A stretch of 64,000 nucleotides of DNA from NCBI RefSeq assembly GCF_028554725.1, contig NC_071668.1, forward strand, positions 5,167,001 through 5,231,000. Direction: 5' to 3'. Shown here piece after piece: positions 27,201 to 36,080 of the stretch. A program made the translations under genes and the position numbers. The notes below the pieces were generated by a model. It saw only the letters and a program-made list of their open reading frames with translations, was not told where the DNA came from and did not search any database. Numbering within the stretch: position 1 is the first letter of the stretch; every line of letters starts with the position of its first letter. This stretch comes from Zeugodacus cucurbitae (taxonomy: Eukaryota; Arthropoda; Insecta; Diptera; Tephritidae).

Positions 27201-29454
27201 ATAAAATAAAAATTGTTGAACCTCAATCTTACTTACTAATGTAATGTGTCAGAAAATTTAATTACTTTTGATTTTTAAATAATAAAAAATAGTTTTTCTT
27301 AAGCACCAAACCGAATTGGATACGAAATTAAAAATTAAATGAATTGAAATGAAAAAAATATAAAAAAAATTAAGAAATAAAAAAATAAAAAAAAAATAAA
27401 AAATAAAAAAAAATAAAAAATTAAAAAAAAATAAAAAATTAAAAAATTAGAAAAAAATATTAAAAAAAAATAAAATAAATTTTAAAATAAAACTAAAAAA
27501 AAAAATATTATATATTACTTATTAGCTGCAGAAATGCTTAAATAAATAGTTGTTAGTGTTCTTATTATTATTATTTTTCATTGTATACGTTTATTATTAA
27601 TTTATTTGTGATTTATACTTTATTTATTTTTTTCTTTTTATTATTTTTTTTGCAATACAGCTTTTGGATCAAACTACATTACCCTCTACATCTTCTTCCA
27701 TGCAGGCAGCCGCACCATACACTGATAATGCAAAGTAAATATTATTAGATTGTAAACTAGTTTTTATAAGTTTCGAAATGCAGTCTTCTTCGTTTTGTTT
27801 TCAAATATTTATTTTTCAGAATTTTTTATTTCAAATTATAGTAGTTTAAGATTTCCAATAAACTAGAAAAACTTAATTGCATGCCTTAGTGTTGTTGCTA
27901 TAAAGTAGAAAGTATTTGAAGCGATGTCTACTGGCAATATTTTAATTTTCTATTTTCATTAAATATGTATTTTATGATTTTAAGATTTGATTTTACGATT
28001 TCTACACGCACAATTGCACTATGTTTAGTAAAATTCGCTTACATGCCAGTGGACTTGGAAGTGGGTCAGAAAAATGCTTGATTTCGTTATGAGAGAGGGA
28101 GAAAATCTGATTCTGGACTAAATTCAAGTTAGAAATTTCAAAAATCTCAATTTTGAGTCAAAATCTTAAAAAAATCGTTTCAAAAATATAACCCTGATTC
28201 GAAATATTCGTAATTAAACTGTTAAAATAACGGTATTATAGTTTCGTTACAATTAATTTTCGTATTAAACCTCGAATATCAATTTTACTCCTCTCACGAG
28301 TGTCTACATTTCTAAAACGACTAGAGTTAACCTCAAAATTTTCGAAATTGGCTGATCTAGTTATGTGAGTTAACCTCAAAATGTTCGAAATTAAATTATC
28401 TATTTATGTGAGTTAACCTCAAAATGTTCGAAATTGAAGAATCTAGTTAAATGAATTAACCTCAAAATTTTGGAACTTGTTTTTCGAAATTCCTGATCTC
28501 ACAATAATGAGATATGAACTCCACTCTCCTTATGAGTATCTACATTTCAAAAATTACTAGAGTTAACCTCAAAATTGTCGAAATTTAATGGTCTAGTTAT
28601 GTGAGTTATCCTCAAAATTTTCGAAATTAATTTATCTATTTATGTGAGTTAACCTCAAAATTTTCGAAATTGAATGATCTAGTTATGTGAGTTAACTTCA
28701 AAATTTTGGAACTTGTTTTAGAAAATTTCTGACCTTACAATGATGAGATTGAACTCTACTCTCTTTATGAGTATCTACATTTCAAAAGTTACTAGAGTTA
28801 ACCTGAAAATTGTCGAAATTTAATGATTTAGTTATATAAGTTAACCTCAAAATTTTCGAAATTGAAGAATATAGTTATATGATTTAACCTCAAAATTTTC
28901 GAAATTAAAGAGTCTACTTAAATTTTCGAAATTGTTTTTGAAATTTTTCAAATCTTAAAATGAACGACTTGTATGCAAGGATGCTTCGTTCAAGTTGCGA
29001 TAATCGCCATAAGTAGTACGCAATCAAGCTTTTTTCTCGTCCAACCCCAAAAATTTTGCTTCGAATCGACATTATTTACTTTATAGTATAAAAAAATTGT
29101 AATTTTAGATTTTTTGTAAATTTTTATTTAATATTTTTACATAATTACTTTTATTATTTTTTTTAATTCCTCATCAATTAATTACAATCTCTTTCACAAT
29201 CTAGCGGCACCACCGGCACCGATGCCGATGCTGTCGATGGCGATGCCATCAACACCACCGTACTTGCGCGCGGTGCACGCTTCCTCGGACGGGTTGCACG
29301 TGCCTCGCTGCCCATACAAGCGCTCATGTTGCTGTTGTTGGGTGTTGCCACACTTGTGCCCCACGGTGAAGACTACACCTGCATGTTCTCCAACTCGTTT
29401 GCGCGCAGTCTAGAGCCGATGTTGTCATACCCAAATGGACCGCCACCGACGTAG
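3170..29454 (+). CDS. Msp300: Msp300 (nesprin), 3' part of the gene: spectrin repeats to KASH domain
   Basis: This is a giant outer-nuclear-membrane protein that links nuclei to actin and microtubules through the LINC complex (KASH domain with SUN proteins); in flies it positions muscle nuclei. Ten exons join in frame: 3170-3277, 4611-4775, 4858-12507, 13771-14076, 18678-18935, 21371-24390, 24862-25488, 27032-27161, 27661-27734 and 29205-29454. They total 12,588 nt, or 4,195 residues plus stop. All junctions show GT/AG. Most introns are phase 0; those after exons 6, 7 and 9 are phase 2. The protein is mostly spectrin-like three-helix repeats with a long disordered insert, and ends with one membrane segment and a KASH tail finishing PPPT. 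The N-terminal actin-binding CH domains would lie upstream of the window. The assignment rests on the KASH tail plus spectrin architecture. Confidence 0.93.
4611..4775 (+). CDS. Msp300: Msp300 exon (55 codons, spectrin-like helix)
   Basis: Acceptor CATGTAG, donor GTAAAT, phase 0 on both sides, 55 codons. The product (LIQENLEYQEKEATRLQ... to ...QQGITMIA) is a helical segment in frame with the next exon, which starts only 82 bp downstream. Confidence 0.87.
4858..12507 (+). CDS. Msp300: Msp300 giant exon (2,550 codons)
   Basis: Acceptor CCAACAG, donor GTAAGT, phase 0. Residues ~1-145 form a coiled spectrin-like region. Residues ~145-1660 are low-complexity and probably disordered, rich in T, E, P, V and Q. 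This part has a Thr run near 6570-6650, three Lys/Arg-rich clusters (7957-7992, 8152-8200, 9403-9440) and many QT motifs. From about residue 1660 a conserved-looking block (ENIWLAATTAVG, nt ~9840) leads into spectrin repeats with regular Trp and Leu heptads to the exon end. The frame stays open 101 codons past the donor, to 12,810; I treat that stretch as intron read-through. Long antisense open frames inside this exon are shadows of its biased codons. Confidence 0.93.
12508..13770 (+). other. Msp300 intron, includes a GC-richer 0.6-kb stretch
   Basis: The donor is GTAAGTGATT and the acceptor is AAACAAACAG. The first 303 nt continue the upstream reading frame to a stop at 12,808-12,810. About 12,840-13,420 is noticeably less AT-rich and holds a TATAAAG at 13,018-13,024. 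A (TA)n run lies at about 13,651-13,671. No exon is recognisable. Confidence 0.7.
13771..14076 (+). CDS. Msp300: Msp300 exon (102 codons, about one spectrin repeat)
   Basis: Acceptor AAACAG, donor GTAATT, phase 0 on both sides. The 102 residues run from GLAGDLQNRETLLDDL to PVETLQNAK and contain VVAWNDTSDNLQQL and AVELWEKY, with tryptophans at spectrin-repeat-like positions. The length matches a single repeat. Confidence 0.9.
14077..18677 (+). other. Large Msp300 intron
   Basis: This 4.6-kb intron has a GTAATT donor and a CCCCACAG acceptor. It is AT-rich and holds the transposon-end tandem array at 15,371-16,303 and scattered TATG/ACAT microsatellites (for example 17,110-17,150 and 17,850-17,900). 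Otherwise I see no exon or RNA gene. Confidence 0.8.
15371..16303 (+). repeat. Tandem array of a mariner-like transposon end, 11 units
   Basis: Eleven near-identical units of about 75-92 bp follow one another head to tail. Each contains GTGTTCAAAAAATAACGGG (one copy has a T-to-A change), then AATTTT, a GCAGAGAG-type block, TCAATTNTCAA and an AAATTAAATTAAAAT spacer. The first three units have a 92-bp period. The core and the following TTCAATTAT segment match the terminal and subterminal sequence of elements at 41,021, 43,798, 52,710 and 58,477 in this window. The array is therefore an amplified transposon terminus lying within an Msp300 intron. Confidence 0.9.
18678..18935 (+). CDS. Msp300: Msp300 exon (86 codons)
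   Basis: Acceptor CCCCACAG, donor GTGAGT, phase 0 at both ends. The 86 residues (ICHDNLNVQTDRLSEL... to ...SYLNNVQK) are helical and spectrin-like, and remain in frame with the exons on either side. Confidence 0.9.
18936..21370 (+). other. Msp300 intron with AT-rich low-complexity stretch
   Basis: About 19,620-20,580 is made of short related AT motifs (many TAGTACTAAAAAT and TTAGTACAA variants). The last 600 bp before the acceptor are less AT-rich. An ATG at 21,347-21,349 is open and in frame through the acceptor into the next exon. Confidence 0.7.
21371..24390 (+). CDS. Msp300: Msp300 exon (1,006 codons of spectrin repeats)
   Basis: Acceptor TTTACAG, donor GTAAGT. The exon ends in phase 2 (AG, completed by T of the next exon to give Ser). 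It encodes a run of spectrin repeats, with regularly placed Trp residues (for example VLELWQKI, LKLWRQYL, MTAWNKYR, LETWNSFL) and leucine heptads. It is interrupted near 23,935-24,030 by an alanine/glycine-rich linker (RAAAAATGVAGAVAEAA), followed by further helical sequence. Confidence 0.93.
24391..24861 (+). other. Msp300 intron (471 bp)
   Basis: GTAAGTGACG donor and CACGAAACAG acceptor, preceded by a CTCTCTCT pyrimidine tract. I see nothing else in it. Confidence 0.85.
24862..25488 (+). CDS. Msp300: Msp300 exon (209 residues, spectrin repeats near the C terminus)
   Basis: Acceptor AAACAG, donor GTAAGC, phase 2 on both sides. It begins with a cysteine pair (TCPLC) and then helical repeats such as NDLWRLEQWLQF, RWNAVCMIAAKWQGL and IDELCAWLQQTE, a nesprin-like C-terminal spectrin pattern. 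It ends AESTHTYAR across the junction. Confidence 0.92.
25489..27031 (+). other. Msp300 intron
   Basis: GTAAGCGAGC donor and CCCTTTCCAG acceptor. It holds A-rich sequence at 25,610-25,690 and an AAGCTTTCATCTGTG repeat cluster at 26,148-26,380. No exon is recognisable. Confidence 0.8.
26148..26380 (+). repeat. Cluster of AAGCTTTCATCTGTG repeats with inverted copies
   Basis: AAGCTTTCATYTGT occurs about four times (near 26,149, 26,213, 26,307 and 26,337). Several are followed by GTGAAAGCTT, which is partly complementary to the motif, so short hairpins can form. The spacing is irregular. Confidence 0.6.
27032..27161 (+). CDS. Msp300: Msp300 exon (KASH-proximal segment)
   Basis: Acceptor TTTCCAG, donor GTAAGT. 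The first base completes an Arg codon from the previous exon and the exon ends in phase 0. The product (RLTDLRLRLQSLRRLSGIY... to ...GVSLHMLSNE) has the LRxLRxLxGIY character of the region just before the KASH anchor. Confidence 0.9.
27162..27660 (+). other. Msp300 intron (499 bp), A/T homopolymer-rich
   Basis: GTAAGTTAA donor and GCAATACAG acceptor. About 27,340-27,510 is nearly pure A with occasional T. I see nothing else in it. Confidence 0.85.
27661..27734 (+). CDS. Msp300: Msp300 exon (74 nt, short linker before KASH)
   Basis: Acceptor AATACAG, donor GTAAAT. The exon encodes LLDQTTLPSTSSSMQAAAPYTDNA plus two bases (AA) that join C of the last exon to give Asn. Ser/Thr/Ala-rich linker. 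Without splicing, the frame meets TAA at once (AAG TAA), so intron retention would produce a KASH-less protein. Confidence 0.85.
27735..29204 (+). other. Last Msp300 intron
   Basis: The 1.47-kb intron has a GTAAATATT donor and a CACAATCTAG acceptor. It carries a tandem repeat at about 28,280-28,930, listed separately. I see no exon. Confidence 0.85.
28280..28930 (+). repeat. Two-level tandem repeat (~40 bp units in ~235 bp blocks)
   Basis: The motif GAGTTAACCTCAAAATTTTC, followed by GAAATT and a TAGTTATGT-type end, recurs about a dozen times at roughly 40-bp spacing. A larger block is marked by GAGTATCTACATTTC (first copy GAGTGTCTACATTTC) near 28,298, 28,533 and 28,769. It repeats about every 235 bp, so the array has a higher-order structure. 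Confidence 0.85.
29205..29454 (+). CDS. Msp300: Msp300 terminal exon: KASH domain and stop
   Basis: Acceptor ACAATCTAG; the stop codon is TAG at 29,452-29,454. After a Gly/Thr/Asp-rich linker comes the basic segment RFLGRVARASLPI and the membrane helix QALMLLLLGVATLV. The ~30-residue lumenal tail has YTCMFSNSFARSLEPML and ends NGPPPT. The terminal PPPT fits the SUN-domain pocket in known KASH proteins. The cysteine sits 23 residues before the last residue, the position that forms a disulphide with SUN proteins in KASH1/2. This establishes the gene as a nesprin. Confidence 0.96.
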
Positions 29455-32130
29455 TAGTTGGTACACACACAGCAAAAAGAAAACAAAAACAACAATAAAA
29501 GAGTAAAGTAAAAACACAACTAAACGAACAAACAACAATAGAATGTAAGCATAAAAACAAAACGAATATATAAATAATAGTAATTTAAGTAAATCATTTG
29601 TAAATGTCAAAAGGAAATGAAAAAAATTGTACAGTGTCTCAAGACGTTGCAGTTGGATAGGGGTATATTTTGTACGCTTGCGTGAAATTGCACAAAAGTA
29701 CAGAAAAAATGATGTTAGAGAGAAGTATGTAAGAAGAGAAGTAGAAGAAACAGAAGAATTAAGCAAAAAGTCTTGTATTAAAATCGCAGTTCTGTGTATC
29801 TCGCCTTGCTTGTAATTGTATGTACAATAATTTGTAAACAATATTACCGATTTCTATAAATTTGTACAGCACTTAGTGCTTAACCTAAGAAGAATTCAAA
29901 ATACTTGCCGAACGGATTTTCTCACTGGTAGTTTGTACATTTGATAGGCATTAGATAGCGCTTTGGTATAATTGAGAAAATGAAAAACGAAAAAAATTAA
30001 GAAGAAGAAGAAGAAGAAGCTTAGGAAAACAGTAAGTTAATAAAAAATGACGGCGAATGAATATAGTGTAATTCGAAAGAATTGAAAAAAGAGAGCCGTT
30101 AGCTGCTTGTGAAAAAAAAAAAAAATAAAAAAATAATAATCTGCAAGTTAAGCGTAGAAGAAGAAGCAGAAGAAAAAATGTGAAAATTTAGTGTTTAAGC
30201 TGGTCAATAAAAAGAAGCAGAATGAGATGAAGAAGAGAAAAAACAAAAAAAAAAATACGATACGCACATAGTACACGAAAAATTATAGTAAAACAAATTT
30301 TTGATATTTTCCGTACACGAAAAAAGGAATACAACAACTGCCCAACACAACAACAAACACTCTTGTGACTTGCTTTACACGCAGCGAATTTCGTGGAACA
30401 TTTTTGCTACGCGTGTATTGCAAGGCCTGAAAATACAAATTAAAACACGGACGAAAATGCCAAACAACAACAATGCGCACTTGTAGAAAACCGAAATCCT
30501 TAAAGCATACAAAAAACAAAAAACTCTCCAAAAATTTTCAAATTTTCTCAAAAGCCACATTAAGAAAATTACAACAACAACTTACAAACATGACCCACAA
30601 AATAAAAAATAAAATTTTTGAAAATTGTTAAACGCGCACTTTTTAACACGACCACATCTCCCAAATACAGCGGTTGTGTTGAAAATTCGCGCAATTGCAT
30701 TTTCGAAAATTTATTTTTGAAAAAAAAAGTCAGTGTTACGCCCAGCCCTTCGGCGCTTAGACACGCATGCGCACAAAACTCTCTCCAATCGTGCGCAGGT
30801 TGTTTTGCGCGCCGAATGGCCGACCGTAACGCTGATGCAACTGAAGTACTGAAACACGATTAATTTCGGACAAATCGAAGACATTCCCAAACAGGCATTA
30901 CCATAGTTAGTTTTTGCTAAACGTTAAACATTTCATTTATTTTCCAAAACTCGTATAGTAATTATTGTAGTAGCGTACAGCATTGTTGTTGATGTCATTT
31001 AAGCGGTGGTGTCTTGATTTGTGTTGTGTTGGCAAATGAAATGCAGCAAGTATACTAAATTGGTGCTAAACAAAATTTCATGCGTTTGAATTCCTGGAAA
31101 AACAGAAAAAAAAGAAATTATAAATAACGACCGAAGTGAAATATTATTAATTTTTTGTTTTATCAAATTGAGTTAAATTAAGCGAAGGCAAAATAAAGTG
31201 AGTTGATAAATAAAATAAAAATAAAAATTATAAATAATAAATGAAAAAAAAAAATTGTTAAGCATAAAACATCGCTATTTAGTTTTTGCCAGAATCCATC
31301 CATACATATTTACAATTCGTAAAATGTATAAAAAATATATTTTTTAATTTTTTTTAAATTAATTTTGGTTAAAAATTTACGCTTTAACTATGCTTTTCCT
31401 ATGTGTACCTAAAACGCATTATGCAAATTTAAATAAAAATATTTATTCATTTCGCTATGAATTTAAAAAACATAACATACATACATACTTTCATATATGT
31501 AGTATGTCTATGTATGCTTAAAAGATTACGATATTATTAATAATTGTTTAAATGCTTATTGCTTTGTTAACTTTTCCGTATTTTTAAACAACACTACACA
31601 TATAAAAAAAAAAAATTATTGTAAAAAAGAAAACGATTTTTTTTTTAACTTTAAGTAACCGAAATGACCGCAACGCGACAAAAACAGCAAAAAAAACATT
31701 TACAGAAATACAAAAAAAAATCTACAAAAGAGTAAAACTTTTGAAAAAACGCAGTTTTGAATTGTCAATTTTAAGACAAAATTGAAATTATGTACTATAC
31801 TTACATATTATTTTTGCATTAAGCAGCAAATGTTTATAAAACTTGTTTAGATTAACTTATTTAAGTAATATTTGTTTTCACTTACTCGTACATTTAATGT
31901 ATCTACATATATATACCTACATACTTACGTATACTACACGTTTATTATTATTATTATTATATTATTATTATTATTATGTTATGCATAAATCACCTTTGCA
32001 AAAGTATAAAAATAAAATTAAAATAAAAAAATAAAAAAAAAAATGTCTACTTTAATAATAGTATTCCTAAGCAAGCGGTTCGTTCAGGCGGTCACCGATT
32101 TATTACGGCCAAGGAGTGCAAATGTTTATA

Positions 32131-32286
32131 CCATTGACCTTCCATAACTCGATGATCTCCATAACTCGAACTTTTGAATTTGCAATAGAAGTAAAATTTT
32201 ATACAAATAACTTTCGGTAACTCGGAAGACTCTCTAGTCGAAGTTTTTTATGGATTATGGAGGTTGGAGTTAGGAAAGTTCCACTG
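32131..32286. mobile_element. Small pogo/Tc1-like MITE, 156 bp
   Basis: The ends are imperfect inverted repeats. The left begins CCATTGACCTTCCATAACTC and the reverse complement of the right begins CAGTGGAACTTTCCTAACTC; further in, both carry CTCCATAA. TA flanks both sides (32,129-32,130 and 32,287-32,288), as for Tc1/mariner/pogo insertions. No coding capacity. Confidence 0.6.
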
Positions 32287-32852
32287 TATATGTTTTCTGC
32301 CGCTACAACAACAACATAAATGCTTTGTGTGAAATATGTGTTGCCCGATAAAATCGATAATGTCATGTAGCGAGGGCCTATCCATCAGTAATCAGGTCTA
32401 TGTAAATGATCCCGAGTTTATAAAACGCTCTTTCAGTGAATATGCTTCTCACTCGCACTTTTCTATACCGAACTCATTAGGTTGAACACTGAAAAATTTA
32501 AAAAGTAGCAGATCTGGACTAATTTTGCAAGCTACTTGTTCGATTGGCTACTCTGCGAAGCTTGGCGAATTTAGGACCCACATATTCCTTCCTAAAGTTT
32601 CTAATTTATATAAAAAACCAAGTGGTCGGAAAGTCGATAAGACATGCTTTTCGGGCCAATGTAAACAGAATGAATTGCATTTATATCATAAAATTTAAAA
32701 ATTTTCTTTTTTTTCTATTCTATAAAGACTTAAAAAAAAATATTTTTTTTAAGTTAAAATCTTTAAAATTGTCTAATCAAATAATGAAATAATTTTTCTC
32801 AGTGTATTTGCTATTCCACAACAGATGGCGCTGTACACTTCCTTAACATTTC

Positions 32853-32866
32853 GTTACTATGGTTTC
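32853..32866 (+). promoter_or_regulatory. RFX X-box-like site upstream of Fam92
   Basis: GTTACTATGGTTTC consists of two half-sites around AT and resembles the X-box bound by RFX factors, which control ciliary genes. It differs from GTTRCC-AT-GGYAAC by one base in the left half and by more in the right half. It lies 110-123 bp upstream of the Fam92 ATG, the usual place for X-boxes. The match is seen; function is inferred from Fam92 being a ciliary gene. Confidence 0.45.
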
Positions 32867-32975
32867 GAGCTGCTTTCAAAAATAATGACAACAAAACAAA
32901 TTGGAAGGAAATAAGAAATATTCTTGCTTTAAAGAAAATATAAAACTATTAATTAAACTAAATAAATAAAATACA

Positions 32976-34818
32976 ATGTTTCGTCGTGGTAAATTGCATT
33001 TTCTCAGCAGCAAAGATGATCGCATCAAAATAATGAACGAGCGCATAAATTTGACGGAGAAACATTTGTTGGAGATCTGTGCTTCCTTTGCAGCTTGCAC
33101 CAGGAAAATAGCGAAGTAATTAACACATCGGACTGCTTTTATAAAATTTTAAACAATTTAGACTTTTACAATAATAATAAATAATTATAAATTAAAAATG
33201 TTTCTAGATGCCGCAATGCTTTCGATGATTTGGGGCACAAGGTTAAGAATTTCGCAGAAGAGGAGAAGATCAATTATAGCTTGAGTGATGGCCTAAACTC
33301 CATTACGACTTCTTTAACTGTGCAAGCGGATTATATGGATTTGTTGGTGCATCGCATGGAAGTGAAGGTTTCAAGATTTATACTTTTTTTTGAAAATAGC
33401 GAGAGGAAATGTGTTTTCCAACCATTTCCAATTAGTTCCTTACATTAAATGAGCTCCATACCAAATATTTGCAGATTGTCAATGAGCTGAGTCAATTCGA
33501 GAATCTTTGTAAAACCACAAGAGACAATTTGCGCGCAGCAACAATTGCACGTGATAAAGAGGTCTTGAAACAACAACAATTAATTGAAATCAAATCAAAG
33601 TTTACAGCAAATAACGTGAGAGGGTTTTATTTTTGAATAATATTTTTATATGTATGGTTTTTTAGAACAATATTTAATTTCACCTTTCTAGACAGCTGCT
33701 GATTCGGAATTGCTGAAAGCCAAATTGGAGGTGAATCGCTCAAACAAGGAAATAGATGAAATTATCAATAGTTTTGAAAAGCGTAAACTCTCAGAGATCA
33801 GATCGCTACTAACCGATTTCATACTAATCAGTCTCAAATATCACACCAAAACGCTGGAGGTGCTTTCGGCCAGTTATTATGACGTGTCAAATATAGATGA
33901 AACTGGTGATTTTAATGAATTTCAAAAATTAATGAAAACTAAAACGGAGCCCACTGGAAGAAAGCAGGCACTGAAGAAGGGCATGCGTTCACAATCGATG
34001 GATAGTTTAGATCACGATACGCTTTTGAGTCCCTTGAAACATACGAAAAAACTTTCGCGCAGCAATAAAAGTTTAACTGGCAAAACAGAAGATGAGCACG
34101 ACAACGAGCGAGACGACGATGATGAGGAAGAGGATGAAGATGATGATGACGAAGAGGTATACAAGTTATTTTTTAATAAATGCGTACATTTATTTACTTT
34201 TATACATATTTTATCAAGCAGGATTTAGAGGCATCTGCTGATAACACAAATGACGAAGAGGAACACTCTGGCACCGCTTCAGATGATGATGAGCGCACAG
34301 AAAGCATCTCGGAGGCCAAACCGACAACGCATGCTAATAAAGCGGATGAGAAGAAAGCAAAGGAACAAACAAAACAGCCTTTCCGTGCTACGTCCGCCGC
34401 GCACGTAAGAACGCAACGACAATTGCATGGAAAATCAAAATAGTTTTAAACTCTATTGGAATACAGCACAACTTTTGTTGTTGTAATTGGAAAAATTTCG
34501 ATTGGTTATTAGTAGTAGCAATATGCATGCGTGTAGTAAATAGCGCAGTTCCAGTTATTTACCACAATTGGTTAACATTTATATAAAACAACCATAAAAT
34601 AATGAATTTTACCTTTTGCTCAGGTCAGCAAGTCACAAAGTCTACACAAGCCTTTCGCTGCTAAAAGTGGCGTTGGCATACCAACTTTGCAGAAGCGTGC
34701 TTCAGCACCACATTTCGGCGTCAGGGAACATCAGCTGAAAAGTAACCCTAGCAACGTAACAATGACACTGGATGGGCCAAGTAGTCGCTTAGTGACAATT
34801 GTTGAATCGAAGAAGTGA
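32976..34818 (+). CDS. Fam92: Fam92 / CIBAR family BAR-domain protein
   Basis: Six exons join to 427 codons plus TGA: 32976-33115, 33208-33367, 33475-33615, 33692-34156, 34222-34404 and 34624-34818. The protein starts MFRRGKLHFLSSKDDRIKIM. Residues ~15-215 form the BAR-like helical domain of the FAM92/CIBAR family, recognised from TEKHLLEICASFAACTRKIA, ENLCKTTRDNLRAATIARDKE, INSFEKRKLSEIRSLLTDFI and TLEVLSASYYDVSNID. Then come a Ser/Lys segment, an acidic D/E run (nt ~34,090-34,156) and a basic Ser-rich tail. Vertebrate members are ~290 residues, so this C terminus is longer. In flies Fam92 works with Dzip1 and Chibby at the ciliary transition zone and basal body. The next gene faces it tail to tail, 659 bp away. 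Confidence 0.88.
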
Positions 34819-34911
34819 ATATGCAAAAATATCTTAATACTGCTAATGAATCGTCGATATTGATTATACAAACAAGACATATTTGCATAAATTGTATATA
34901 TCTAATGTATC

Positions 34912-34917
34912 AATAAA
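34912..34917 (+). terminator. Poly(A) signal AATAAA of Fam92
   Basis: A canonical AATAAA lies 94 bp after the Fam92 stop codon and is the first good hexamer downstream. Confidence 0.6.
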
Positions 34918-35200
34918 CTCTTCCGCATATATGTAATTGAAATAAATAATTTAATTACTCGTATGTTTGAGACATTCAAAAATTCATCATTTCTTTGGTT
35001 TAAAATTAATGTGTTTATTATTTCAAGTTTTTCAAAAACCAATAATTATTATTTTTTAAATAATGAAGTTGAATTCAATTACATAGGGAGAATTAAATAA
35101 ATACTAACTTGTTACAGCCCATTTCTGTTAACCGCTCAATAATTGTTTTTTCATTTTAATTATAACAAAAGTTTAAAAATCTTATCTGTTATGTATTTTT

Positions 35201-35206
35201 TTTATT
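35201..35206 (-). terminator. Candidate poly(A) signal of Hsbp1
   Basis: TTTATT on the + strand reads AATAAA on -, about 270 bp beyond the Hsbp1 stop. The site is AT-rich, so the match could be chance. Confidence 0.4.
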
Positions 35207-35477
35207 CACTTATTTAAGTTAATGTACTTAATTAAATGTTTTGTGTTTGATTCAAGCCAATTCTTATCAGCAATGTATGTTGCTTTTTCGTGCGCATTTG
35301 TGGAGATCGACTTTTATGCCTGTGTGTATGTATGTATGTGCAATAATACATGGTTTGCTTTGGGATTACATAGAAATATTTGTAATCCATTACGATTTGT
35401 TAATTAATGAGCAATGTCTATATGTACGCTTCATGGCAATATCTATGCTATAATCCTGATTCATTGGTTGATAAGAT

Positions 35478-36080
35478 TTACTTTTCGGGGCCCTCAACGC
35501 CAGCTTGATTCATCAGATCTGCGATGCTTTTCTCCAAATCATCTATTCTGTTGCCCATATCATCGATGCGTGTGATAATTTGATCCGACATTGTTTGGAA
35601 TTTGTCTTGCACATTTTGTAGCAGGTTTTGTACCTAAAATTGAAGAAGTCGTTTAAATATTGAATTATTTATATAAATAAATGTTAAATTTGTAATTCAA
35701 TATCCTTAGATATCAAAATATTGGAATATATTATTCTAAGCTGCATATATATGCATTTCGCAACGCCCTTTAGTTCTAAGGCATTCGCGTTGTTGCTAGG
35801 AGCTTTGTGTACATTAGCAAAAACTGGGAGTGGCGGGTATGCATAAACAGCTGCAGTAATGCAATTATTGTATTCGTACCAAAAACAATCATTATCACAA
35901 TACAATAGTAGCGCTAACAAAATTCGTTCACGGTATGCTAGTTTACACTAACAAAAAGTAAATTATTGTACAATTACTCACATATATTGTCAATTCCTGC
36001 ATATTTTTCGGATCCGCATTACTGCTCAACGAGTAATTCTGGTCCAAATCGCTATCAACATCATTCTTAAGATCTGCCAT
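35478..36080 (-). CDS. Hsbp1: Hsbp1, heat shock factor-binding protein 1
   Basis: Two exons on the minus strand: 35,982-36,080 (33 codons from ATG at 36,080) and 35,478-35,633 (51 codons plus TAA). The intron has a GTGAGT donor and a TTTTAG acceptor, phase 0. The 84-residue product starts MADLKNDVDSD and has the family's single coiled coil: TIYVQNLLQNVQDKFQTMSD, then QIITRIDDMGNRIDDLEKSI and ADLMNQAGVEG. Human HSBP1 is 76 residues, so length and motifs agree. It trims or inhibits trimeric heat shock factor through hexameric coiled-coil assembly and is also linked to WASH-complex assembly. Its two coding exons are too short to stand out as open frames. Confidence 0.95.

Larger units (their letters stand above)
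29455..32975 (+). other. Msp300 3' UTR and intergenic spacer
   Basis: This follows the Msp300 stop and runs to the Fam92 start. The first ~1 kb is A-rich with AATAAA-type hexamers (for example 29,494-29,499) and is probably 3' UTR, but I cannot fix its end. The rest is AT-rich spacer with an ATT repeat at about 31,943-31,976 and a small inverted-repeat element at 32,131-32,286. Confidence 0.6.
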
